Part shown: positions 1-6,330 of the stretch, piece by piece | How positions within the stretch are numbered: position 1 is the first letter of the stretch | How the letters are laid out: every line of letters starts with the position of its first letter | Origin: Desulfobacterales bacterium | Lineage (GTDB): Bacteria; Desulfobacterota; Desulfobacteria; Desulfobacterales; Desulfobacteraceae | Direction of reading: 5' to 3' | Length of the DNA: 9,397 nt | Assembly: GCA_022361135.1 (NCBI GenBank) | Contig: JAKSBM010001002.1 | Span: forward strand, 1 to 9,397 | Program-made: the position numbers and the translations under genes | Notes under the pieces: generated by a model | The model's input: only the letters and a program-made list of their open reading frames with translations | The model's database searches: none | Told to the model about the DNA's origin: nothing

Positions 1-274
1 GGTGACCAGTTATTCCACTTATTGTGATATTAGTTCGAAAATATGGAAAATGAATTTCGATTTTACCACTTATCAAAATTTAGATCTAATTTTCCACCTA
101 CCCCGATATTAGAGCCGTTGAAGATAAGCATCCTCAATCCCAAACTACAACCATCAACTTAATGCTCTGTTAGATTACTTTTCCATTAAAGAGTAAAGAG
201 AAAAAATTCAACATGATTATCGGGCACGATAAATCATTCCATTTGCTATCCGTTTACCATTGGCAGTGCGGTTA
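1..274. other. AT-rich non-coding stretch at left edge
   Basis: No open frame here looks like a gene on either strand. The stretch is much more AT-rich than the genes to its right. It holds three short, diverged copies of a CCACYTA...ATTAG motif, starting near 15, 66 and 94; the first and third also share GATATTAG. TTCGAAA (34-40) and TTTCGA (55-60) form a small inverted repeat. I found no convincing promoter for the structured element at 275. This may be the intergenic end of a gene lying to the left of the window. Confidence 0.4.
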
Positions 275-462
275 GGTTGGGGGCGGGGTGGTCCTTCGAA
301 GGCCGTTGCAAGGGCAAGGTTACAGCCCCTTAATGCAATGGAGGTGAAATTTCCAACTGTTTGAGCACCTACTGGAGCGCAGTTTTGGAATATTTCCCGG
401 AATGGAATTTAGGGGCTGTCCTTGTTCTTGCCCGGACAAGAAGGGCCGCCCCGCCCCCGACC
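275..462 (+). ncRNA. Candidate structured RNA, 6S-RNA-like rod
   Basis: The segment folds back on itself along its whole length. Bases 275-297 pair with 440-458 plus 459-462 as an unbroken 23-bp stem. After an internal loop, 312-318 pairs with 427-433 (GGGCAAG/CTTGCCC), then 322-330 with 411-419 (9 bp). A central bubble follows (331-345 against 397-410), and then an apical stem 346-359/380-396 with small bulges and a 20-nt loop. Three pairs of the closing stem (278/459, 289/448, 292/445) are U-G only when the plus strand is transcribed; they would be A-C mismatches on the other strand. A rod of about 185 nt with a central bubble of about 15 nt per side is the known architecture of 6S RNA (ssrS), which binds sigma-70 RNA polymerase. 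The assignment rests on shape, not on recognised sequence. The main alternative is a MITE-like element, because GGTTA occurs on both flanks. I am fairly sure of the structure and much less sure of the identity. Confidence 0.5.
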
Positions 463-606
463 GGGTTATGTGACCGATTTCAGCAGCCTCACACATATGG
501 GCGCCAAAGCCAAAGCCAAAGCAGACATTTCCTCGTACAATCAAAAAATCAACCGAAATCCAATCCAGTAATCGGGGTCATTCACAAAAACCACCAAACA
601 GCTCAG
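463..606. other. Non-coding spacer with GCCAAA triplet repeat
   Basis: The spacer between the structured element and the terminator at 607 has no supported gene. It contains three tandem copies of GCCAAA (503-520). If transcription starts upstream of 275, this would be a 3' extension of that RNA that is later trimmed. Confidence 0.3.
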
Positions 607-646
607 GGGTATGGATGCGCAACGCCGCATCCATACCCTATTTTTT
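607..646 (+). terminator. Strong intrinsic terminator upstream of hisD
   Basis: GGGTATGGATGCG (607-619) pairs perfectly with CGCATCCATACCC (626-638) around a 6-nt loop. The stem is followed by TA and six T residues (641-646). This is a textbook Rho-independent terminator reading rightward. It lies 120 bases before hisD and upstream of the proposed hisD promoter, so it most likely ends the transcript of the upstream RNA. I see no histidine-rich leader peptide and no T-box motif that would make it a his attenuator. Confidence 0.85.
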
Positions 647-689
647 ATGCCCATTTGTGATTCCGCATATGGATTTATCCCAATTGTTC

Positions 690-698
690 TGTTATAAG
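690..698 (+). promoter_or_regulatory. Likely extended -10 promoter of hisD operon
   Basis: TG at 690-691, one base, then TATAAG (693-698) matches an extended -10 element with five of six -10 positions. No good -35 hexamer lies 16-18 bases upstream, which is tolerable for extended -10 promoters. It lies downstream of the 607-646 terminator. Transcription would start near 705, leaving a leader of about 60 bases. Confidence 0.45.
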
Positions 699-721
699 AA
701 AGGTTTGCCTGTAAATTCACT

Positions 722-744
722 GTGCAAATGGCAGTGCAAAATGG
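722..744 (+). repeat. Tandem direct repeat in hisD leader
   Basis: GTGCAAATGG (722-731) recurs as GTGCAAAATGG (734-744), with starts 12 bases apart. It lies just downstream of the proposed start of transcription and just before the hisD ribosome binding site. It could be a paired protein-binding site, but I recognise no regulator for it. Confidence 0.4.
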
Positions 745-765
745 AAACATAAGGACCATATACCC

Positions 766-2085
766 ATGAAAATATTCAACTACCCCTCGGAAGAAGCGGA
801 AAAACGGGTAAGGGACACCATAGAAAGGGGCCTGGGCTTTTCCCAGGACGACTACGACAATGTAGATGCCTACATCCGGGACGTGAAGTCCCGGGGGGAC
901 GAGGCCCTGGTGGAATATACCCATAAATTCGACTCCAAGGCCGTGACCCAGGAGACCCTCAAGGTCACCCCGGCCGAATTCGACGCTGCCCTCCATGCTG
1001 TGGAGCCGGCATTTCTGAAGGCCCTGGACCGGGCCGTGGATCAGTTGAAGCATTTCCATTCCAAGCAACGGGAAAATTCATGGATGGATACCCCCCGGAA
1101 CGGGGTCATGGTGGGACAGATGGTCAAGCCGGTGGAGGCGGCCGGGGTTTACGTCCCCGGTGCCCAGGGCGGAAAAACCCCCCTGGTCTCCTCGGTACTC
1201 ATGGGCGGTATCCCGGCCAAGGTGGCTGGCGTGGACCGCATCGCCCTGATGACGCCCCCCATGGAAGACGGCAGCGTCAATCCCCACATCCTGGCCGCCG
1301 CAGCCAAGGTGGGCATTACCGAAGTGTTTAAAGCCGGCAGCGCCTGGGCCATTGCCGCCCTGGCCCACGGCACCGAACAGGTGCCCCGGGTGGACGTGAT
1401 TGTGGGGCCGGGCAATATCTACGTCACCCTGGCCAAAAAAATCGTCTCCGGCACCGTGGGCATTGACATGATCGCCGGTCCCAGCGAAATCCTCATCATT
1501 GCCGACGATACGGCGGATGCCGATTTTGTGGCCGCCGACCTGCTCTCCCAGGCCGAGCACGACCCCCTGGCTTCGGCCATCCTGGTGACCACCTCCCAAC
1601 GCCTGGCCGACGAAACCGCCAAGGCCCTGGAACCCCAGCTGGAAGCCCTGCCCCGCAGGGACATTGCCCGCCATTCCATTGACCATTTCGGGGCCATCCT
1701 GGTGGTGCCGGACATTGAAACCGGCATTGAGCTGTCCAACCGGCTGGCGCCGGAGCATCTGGAACTCATGGTGGAAAATCCCTTTGAATACCTGGACCGC
1801 ATCCGCAATGCCGGTGCCGTATTCATGGGTGCCCACACTCCGGAACCCATGGGGGATTATATCGCCGGCCCCAACCATGTATTGCCCACGGCCGGGACCG
1901 CCCGATTCTCCTCGGCCCTGAGCGTGGATCACTTTGTCAAAAAAACCAGTCTCATCCACTATGGACAGGCCGCCTTTGAACAGGAGGCCGACGACGTGAT
2001 CAACCTGGCAGAAACCGAAGGGCTGGAAGCCCATGCCAATTCCGTGCGCATCCGAAAAATCAAATTGAATAAAAGGAATAATTAA
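766..2085 (+). CDS. hisD: Histidinol dehydrogenase
   Basis: This cytosolic zinc enzyme performs the last two steps of histidine synthesis, oxidising L-histidinol via histidinal to L-histidine with two NAD+. Its 439 residues match the family's usual length (about 430). The signature runs from GPGN at 214 through AGPSE at 237-241. The expected zinc ligands are present (Q262, H265, D364, H423), as is the catalytic pair E330-H331 in LAPEHLEL. The loop at 130-146 (PGAQGGKTPLVSSVLM) is about three residues longer than the common PGG-x-A-x-YPSSVLM form. The ATG at 766 has AAGGA (751-755) ten bases upstream. It is the first gene of an operon, with hisS starting three bases after its stop; no other his biosynthesis gene is in view. 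All key residues are intact, so the identification is firm. Confidence 0.97.
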   Translation: MKIFNYPSEEAEKRVRDTIERGLGFSQDDYDNVDAYIRDVKSRGDEALVEYTHKFDSKAVTQETLKVTPAEFDAALHAVEPAFLKALDRAVDQLKHFHSKQRENSWMDTPRNGVMVGQMVKPVEAAGVYVPGAQGGKTPLVSSVLMGGIPAKVAGVDRIALMTPPMEDGSVNPHILAAAAKVGITEVFKAGSAWAIAALAHGTEQVPRVDVIVGPGNIYVTLAKKIVSGTVGIDMIAGPSEILIIADDTADADFVAADLLSQAEHDPLASAILVTTSQRLADETAKALEPQLEALPRRDIARHSIDHFGAILVVPDIETGIELSNRLAPEHLELMVENPFEYLDRIRNAGAVFMGAHTPEPMGDYIAGPNHVLPTAGTARFSSALSVDHFVKKTSLIHYGQAAFEQEADDVINLAETEGLEAHANSVRIRKIKLNKRNN

Positions 2086-2088
2086 ACC

Positions 2089-3345
2089 ATGCAGACCATC
2101 AGAGGTTTCAGGGATATATTGCCGGAAAACATCGGCATCTGGCAGAAGATTGAAAAGGAATTCAACGCCCTTTTCTCGGCATTTGGATACAAGGAAATAC
2201 GAATCCCGGTGCTGGAAAAAACCGAACTCTTTGCCCGGAGCATCGGCGAGGTCACCGACATCGTGGAAAAGGAGATGTACACCTTTCCCGACCGCAAGGG
2301 GGACAAACTCACCCTGCGGCCCGAGGCCACGGCCTGCATCTGTCGCTCCTATGTCCAGCACAAGATGTATGCATCGGAGCCGGTGCGGAAGTTCTGCTTC
2401 AGCGGCCCCATGTTCCGCCGGGAACGCCCCCAGAAAGGTCGCTATCGCCAGTTCTACCAGTTGGATGCCGAGGTCTTCGGTATCTCTTCGCCCTACATCG
2501 ATGCCGAGCTGATCTTCCTGCTCAATGAACTTTTCCAGAGATTGGGACTGACGGGTCTCAACGCCCACATCAACAGTTTGGGCTGCCCGGACTGCCGTCC
2601 CAAGTTCACCCAGGCCCTCATGGACTACCTGGGGGCAAATAAGGAGAATCTCTGTGAAAATTGCAAGCGGCGCATGGAAAAGAATCCCCTGCGGATTCTG
2701 GACTGCAAGGTGGAAGGTTGCCGGGAGGCCCTGAAGGGCGCTCCGGCCACGGTGGACCACCTCTGCCCCGATTGCGATGCCCATTTCAACACGGTGAAGA
2801 CCACCCTGGCAGCCCAGGGGGTTGAGTTCACCGTGGACAAAAGCCTGGTCCGGGGGCTGGATTACTACACCCGGACGGCCTGGGAAATCCAGACCACAGC
2901 CCTGGGCGCCCAAAGCGCCGTGGCCGGCGGGGGCCGTTACGACGGCCTGGTCAAGGAGCTGGGGGGACCGGAGACACCGGCCATTGGATTTGCCATCGGT
3001 TTTGACCGGTTGGCCGAGGTCATGGAACAATTGGGCCAGATCCCGGAAGAACCCGGCCTGGACCTGTTCATCCTTCCCCTGGGGGAAGCGGCCATGGACA
3101 AGGCCTATGCCTGGTATTGCGCCCTGAACCAAAAGGGGTTCCGGGTGGATACGGATTTCCGGGGCAAAAGCATGAAGGCCCTGATGAAGCGGGCCAACAA
3201 ACTCAATGCCGCACGGGTCCTCATTGCCGGGGAAAACGAGCTGGCAGCCAACACAATCATACTCCGGGACATGGCCACCAAGGAACAGGTGGAACTGCCC
3301 ATGGAAACCATTATTGACGATCTGAGTTCCATTCTAAACAAATAA
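2089..3345 (+). CDS. hisS: Histidyl-tRNA synthetase
   Basis: This class II aminoacyl-tRNA synthetase activates histidine with ATP and loads it on tRNA-His, probably as a homodimer. Its 418 residues are normal for a bacterial HisRS. Motif 1 lies around 33-43, motif 2 at 109-128 (FRRERPQKGRYRQFYQLDAE), the histidine-specific LVRGLDYYTR at 253-262, AGGGRYDGL near 279-287 and motif 3 (IGFAIGFDRL) at 299-308. The C-terminal anticodon-binding domain covers roughly 323-418. The insertion between motif 2 and the histidine motif carries eight cysteines: C166/C169, C189/C192, C206, C211 and C226/C229, spaced like a zinc-binding unit. The ATG follows AAAAGGA (2071-2077), a ribosome site inside the end of hisD. 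Tight spacing to hisD and aspS shows co-transcription. Confidence 0.97.
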   Translation: MQTIRGFRDILPENIGIWQKIEKEFNALFSAFGYKEIRIPVLEKTELFARSIGEVTDIVEKEMYTFPDRKGDKLTLRPEATACICRSYVQHKMYASEPVRKFCFSGPMFRRERPQKGRYRQFYQLDAEVFGISSPYIDAELIFLLNELFQRLGLTGLNAHINSLGCPDCRPKFTQALMDYLGANKENLCENCKRRMEKNPLRILDCKVEGCREALKGAPATVDHLCPDCDAHFNTVKTTLAAQGVEFTVDKSLVRGLDYYTRTAWEIQTTALGAQSAVAGGGRYDGLVKELGGPETPAIGFAIGFDRLAEVMEQLGQIPEEPGLDLFILPLGEAAMDKAYAWYCALNQKGFRVDTDFRGKSMKALMKRANKLNAARVLIAGENELAANTIILRDMATKEQVELPMETIIDDLSSILNK

Positions 3346-3359
3346 GGGGAATAAACCAG

Positions 3360-5150
3360 GTGACTGATTTACTAGGAAAAATGAAAAGGAGCCACTCCTG
3401 TGCCGCCCTCCGGGCAACGGACAAGGAACAGGAAGTGGTATTAATGGGTTGGGTACAGCACCGCCGGGACCACGGCGGGGTTATTTTTGTGGACCTGCGA
3501 GACCGGGAAGGCATCACCCAGGTGGTATTTGACCCCTCCTACAACGCCGATGTCCACGAAAAGGCTTCCGTGCTGAGAAATGAATATGTCATCGGAATCA
3601 AGGGGAAGGTATCCCCCCGTCCGGACAGCATGGTCAACCCCAATATGGTCACCGGTGCCGTGGAAATCATGGTGGATGAGCTGCGGATCTTCTCCAAGGC
3701 CAAAACCCCGGCTTTCCAGATCGAAGAACGGGTGGAAGCCTCTGAAAATGTCCGCCTCCAATACCGTTACCTGGACCTGAGACGGCCCAAACTCAAATCC
3801 AATATCCTGGCCCGTCACACGGCCACCCGGGCCATCCGCAACTACCTGGACGACAATGGATTCATCGACATTGAAACCCCCTTTCTGACCAAATCCACCC
3901 CGGAAGGGGCCCGGGATTACCTGGTTCCCTCCCGGGTGAACCAAGGCCAATTCTTTGCCCTGCCCCAGTCCCCCCAGCTCTTCAAGCAGATGCTGATGAT
4001 TGCAGGCTTTGACCGCTATTACCAGATCGTTAAATGTTTCCGGGACGAGGACCTTCGGGCCGACCGCCAGCCGGAATTCACCCAGATCGATATGGAGCTC
4101 TCCTTTGTGGATGAGGAACAGGTCATGGACATTGCCGAAGGCCTGATCCGCAAAATCTTTAAGAATGTCCTGGACATGGACCTGCCCGAAACCTTCCCCC
4201 GAATGACCTATGCAGAGGCCATGGACCGTTTCGGTCTGGACCGGCCGGACCTGCGCTTTGGCATGGAATTGTGCAATGTATCCGACCTGGTTGAAAACAC
4301 CGGCTTCAAGGTCTTTGCCTCGGTGGTTAAGAACGGAGGGCTGGTCAAGGCCATCAACGCCAAGGGATGCGCCGACTTTACCCGGAAACAGATCGACGAA
4401 CTCACAGAATATGCCGCCGTCTACCGGGCCAAGGGCCTGGCCTGGATCAAGATCAAGGAAGACGGTTCCTGGCAGTCCCCCATCGCCAAATTCTTCACCG
4501 ACGACGAACAAGCCGCCCTGGCCCAGCGTCTGGACATGGAAGTGGGCGATATCATCTTCTTTGTGGCCGACCAACCCAAGGTCACCAACGAGGCATTGGG
4601 ACAGTTGAGAAATGAATTGGGCCGGAGACTGGGTCTGGTGAAGGATGACGAATTCAAATTCACCTGGGTCACCCACTTCCCCCTCTTTGACTACGACGAG
4701 CACGAAAAACGCTACCAATCCCTGCACCATCCCTTTACCGCGCCCCAGGAAGAAGATCTTCCCAAGCTTGCATCGGATCCTCTGGCCATCAATTCCCGGG
4801 CCTATGACCTGGTGCTCAACGGCATCGAAATCGGCGGCGGCAGCATCCGTATCCACGATATGGAACTCCAGCAGAAGATCTTTGATTGCCTGGGCATCGG
4901 CGAAGAAGAGGCCAAGGAAAAATTCGGCTTCCTCCTGGAGGCCCTGGAATCCGGTGCCCCGCCCCACGGTGGCCTGGCCTTTGGCCTGGACCGGCTGATC
5001 ATGCTTTTGTGCAAGGAAGACAGCATTAGAAACGTCATTGCCTTCCCCAAAACCCAGAGAGCCACCTGCCTGCTCACCGAGGCCCCCTCCCCTGCGGCCC
5101 CGGCCCAGCTCCAGGAACTGGCCATCCGGGTGGCAAAGATCGAAGAATAA
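3360..5150 (+). CDS. aspS: Aspartyl-tRNA synthetase, probably non-discriminating
   Basis: This class II synthetase charges tRNA-Asp with aspartate, and probably also tRNA-Asn. The 596 residues fit the bacterial type: an N-terminal OB-fold anticodon-binding domain (about 1-125), the catalytic domain with motif 2 at 227-242 (FRDEDLRADRQPEFTQ), a GAD insertion (about 300-410) and motif 3 GLAFGLDRL (538-546). RRDH38GG and S90 occupy the two positions that in Pseudomonas aeruginosa AspRS (H31, G83) govern relaxed tRNA choice; the strict E. coli enzyme has Leu at the first. The GTG start has AGGGGA (3345-3350) nine bases upstream. An ATG at 3381 would remove seven residues, but its ribosome site is only three to four bases away. 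The gene starts 14 bases after hisS and is the last of the operon. Confidence 0.96.
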   Translation: MTDLLGKMKRSHSCAALRATDKEQEVVLMGWVQHRRDHGGVIFVDLRDREGITQVVFDPSYNADVHEKASVLRNEYVIGIKGKVSPRPDSMVNPNMVTGAVEIMVDELRIFSKAKTPAFQIEERVEASENVRLQYRYLDLRRPKLKSNILARHTATRAIRNYLDDNGFIDIETPFLTKSTPEGARDYLVPSRVNQGQFFALPQSPQLFKQMLMIAGFDRYYQIVKCFRDEDLRADRQPEFTQIDMELSFVDEEQVMDIAEGLIRKIFKNVLDMDLPETFPRMTYAEAMDRFGLDRPDLRFGMELCNVSDLVENTGFKVFASVVKNGGLVKAINAKGCADFTRKQIDELTEYAAVYRAKGLAWIKIKEDGSWQSPIAKFFTDDEQAALAQRLDMEVGDIIFFVADQPKVTNEALGQLRNELGRRLGLVKDDEFKFTWVTHFPLFDYDEHEKRYQSLHHPFTAPQEEDLPKLASDPLAINSRAYDLVLNGIEIGGGSIRIHDMELQQKIFDCLGIGEEEAKEKFGFLLEALESGAPPHGGLAFGLDRLIMLLCKEDSIRNVIAFPKTQRATCLLTEAPSPAAPAQLQELAIRVAKIEE

Positions 5151-5167
5151 AAGCGTTCTGATATAAG

Positions 5168-5203
5168 AAAGGCCCGTTTCCCAGAAGGGAGGCGGGCCTT
5201 TTT
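5168..5203 (+). terminator. Terminator after aspS, likely bidirectional
   Basis: AAAGGCCCG (5168-5176) pairs with CGGGCCTTT (5193-5201). Pairing continues inward through TTTCCC/GGGAGG to an AGAA loop, giving 15 pairs in all, two of them G-U. A run of T follows on the plus strand (5199-5203). On the minus strand the hairpin is followed by TTTCTTAT, so it can also end the convergent min transcript, whose last gene stops at 5224. Confidence 0.9.
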
Positions 5204-5223
5204 ACTTTAAAAAATTTCCTTTT

Positions 5224-5490
5224 CTAGACAGGCTTTCGCCGCACGCAAAGGATGGGGGTATTAAAGACCAGGGCCGAGACCTCATCGTCCCGCTGCACCT
5301 TAAGATCCAATCCCTCATGGTCAATTTCAAAATATTTGGAAATCACATCCACAATATCCTGTTGAAGTTCATTCAGGGTCTCATCGTTGACCTCTAATTG
5401 GTCGTATATCAAGGAGAATTGAAGTCGCTTTTTGGCCTCATCCTTGGAGTTCTTCCGATTGGGGAGCCGATTGAATAATCCACCAAGCAT
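5224..5490 (-). CDS. minE: Cell division topological specificity factor MinE
   Basis: MinE binds membrane-attached MinD, stimulates its ATPase and drives the oscillation that keeps the MinC inhibitor away from mid-cell. The 88 residues equal the length of E. coli MinE. The N-terminal amphipathic segment (MLGGLFNRL, 1-9) is the membrane-targeting part, and residues 20-31 (AKKRLQFSLIYD) are the MinD-contact helix/strand. The C-terminal dimerisation domain contains LQQDIVDVISKYFEID (42-57), a family hallmark. The ATG is preceded by a strong ribosome site, AAGGAGAG on the minus strand (5495-5502). It starts 14 bases after the minD stop and is the last gene of minCDE, closed by the hairpin at 5168-5203. 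Confidence 0.96.
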   Translation of the reverse strand: MLGGLFNRLPNRKNSKDEAKKRLQFSLIYDQLEVNDETLNELQQDIVDVISKYFEIDHEGLDLKVQRDDEVSALVFNTPILCVRRKPV

Positions 5491-5504
5491 TTGTCTCTCC
5501 TTAT

Positions 5505-6308
5505 CTATTTAATTCCCAGGGACTTGCTGAGCTTCTTCCACACCGATGTTTTATGGGTGGGAACCACCACGGGCACATCCGGATCTCCGGCCAGGCGCTT
5601 GGCAATGCGCTTAAAGGCCTGGCCAGCGGTGGAATCATTCTGGAGCACCAAGGGCGTCCCCATGTTGGAAGAAATCAGCACCTTATCGTCCATGGGAACC
5701 AAGCCGAGAAGATCAATGGACAAAACATCCAAAACATCTTCATGGCTGAGCATCTCTCCTCGTTCCACACGGACGGGCTCAATGCGGTTCACGACGAGCT
5801 TGGGCTCCAGGGACCTGGCATAGAGCAGTCCAATAACCCGATCGGCATCCCGAACAGCAGAGACATCCGGGGTGCAGACCACCAGGGCCATGTCTGCGGC
5901 GGTCACGGAGTTTTCGAACCCCCGCTCAATGCCCGCCGGGGAGTCCATGATAATATAATCAAACTGGGCCTTCAGCACCTTGGCCACCCGATCCACCCCG
6001 GAGGTGGTGAGCACATCCTTATTGTCACTCTGGGAAGCCGGAATCAAAAATAGGTTTTCAATGCGACGGTCCCGTATGGCCGCCTGCTCAACCTTACACC
6101 GGCCCTTAACCACATCCACAATATTAAATACGATGCGATTCTCCAGCCCCATGACCACGTCCAGATTCCTCAAACCGATATCCATGTCCACAATGGCCAC
6201 CCGATTGCCCTCCAGGGCCAAGGCAGCGCCAATGGATGAGGTGGTGGTGGTCTTACCGACCCCCCCTTTACCCGATGTTACAACTATGATTTTTCCTTCC
6301 AAATTCAC
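5505..6308 (-). CDS. minD: Septum site-determining ATPase MinD
   Basis: MinD is a deviant Walker A ATPase that dimerises with ATP on the inner face of the membrane, recruits MinC to block FtsZ ring assembly near the poles, and is released by MinE. The 267 residues fit the family (E. coli 270). The deviant Walker A motif is GKGGVGKT (13-20, signature K14), switch I is DMDIGLRNLD (41-50) and DSPAGIE is at 122-128. The C-terminal amphipathic membrane-targeting helix is WKKLSKSLGIK (257-267). The GTG used here lies directly against its GAGGT (6309-6313), with no spacer. A TTG two codons further in (6302) would have six-base spacing and give MEGKIIVV, close to the usual MinD N-terminus, so it may be the true start. 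It lies between minC (22-base gap) and minE (14-base gap). Confidence 0.96.
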   Translation of the reverse strand: MNLEGKIIVVTSGKGGVGKTTTTSSIGAALALEGNRVAIVDMDIGLRNLDVVMGLENRIVFNIVDVVKGRCKVEQAAIRDRRIENLFLIPASQSDNKDVLTTSGVDRVAKVLKAQFDYIIMDSPAGIERGFENSVTAADMALVVCTPDVSAVRDADRVIGLLYARSLEPKLVVNRIEPVRVERGEMLSHEDVLDVLSIDLLGLVPMDDKVLISSNMGTPLVLQNDSTAGQAFKRIAKRLAGDPDVPVVVPTHKTSVWKKLSKSLGIK

Positions 6309-6330
6309 ACCTCGATTCTAGAATTTAGGG

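Noticed and set aside
167..275. GTTAGAT (169-175 region) and GTTAGGT (271-277) resemble integron attC core sites (GTTRRRY)
   Set aside because: There are no matching RYYYAAC partners at the right spacing and no cassette or integrase; the hits are expected by chance.
320..660. Two overlapping short open frames (minus 320-544, plus 361-660)
   Set aside because: They cross the self-complementary element and the terminator, have no ribosome site or recognisable protein, and are explained by structure rather than coding.
541..765. His-operon attenuator with leader peptide, or a T-box riboswitch, before hisD
   Set aside because: No run of His codons in any short frame, no T-box consensus and no clear anti-terminator pairing with the 607-646 hairpin; the likely promoter lies downstream of it.
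1078..3132. A 684-codon open frame on the minus strand across hisD and hisS
   Set aside because: It lies antisense to two certain genes and has no recognisable domain; it is Gly/His/Gln-rich, as expected for the shadow of GC-biased codons.
3441..4967. A 508-codon open frame on the minus strand across aspS
   Set aside because: It is a shadow of aspS with the same composition bias and no family resemblance.
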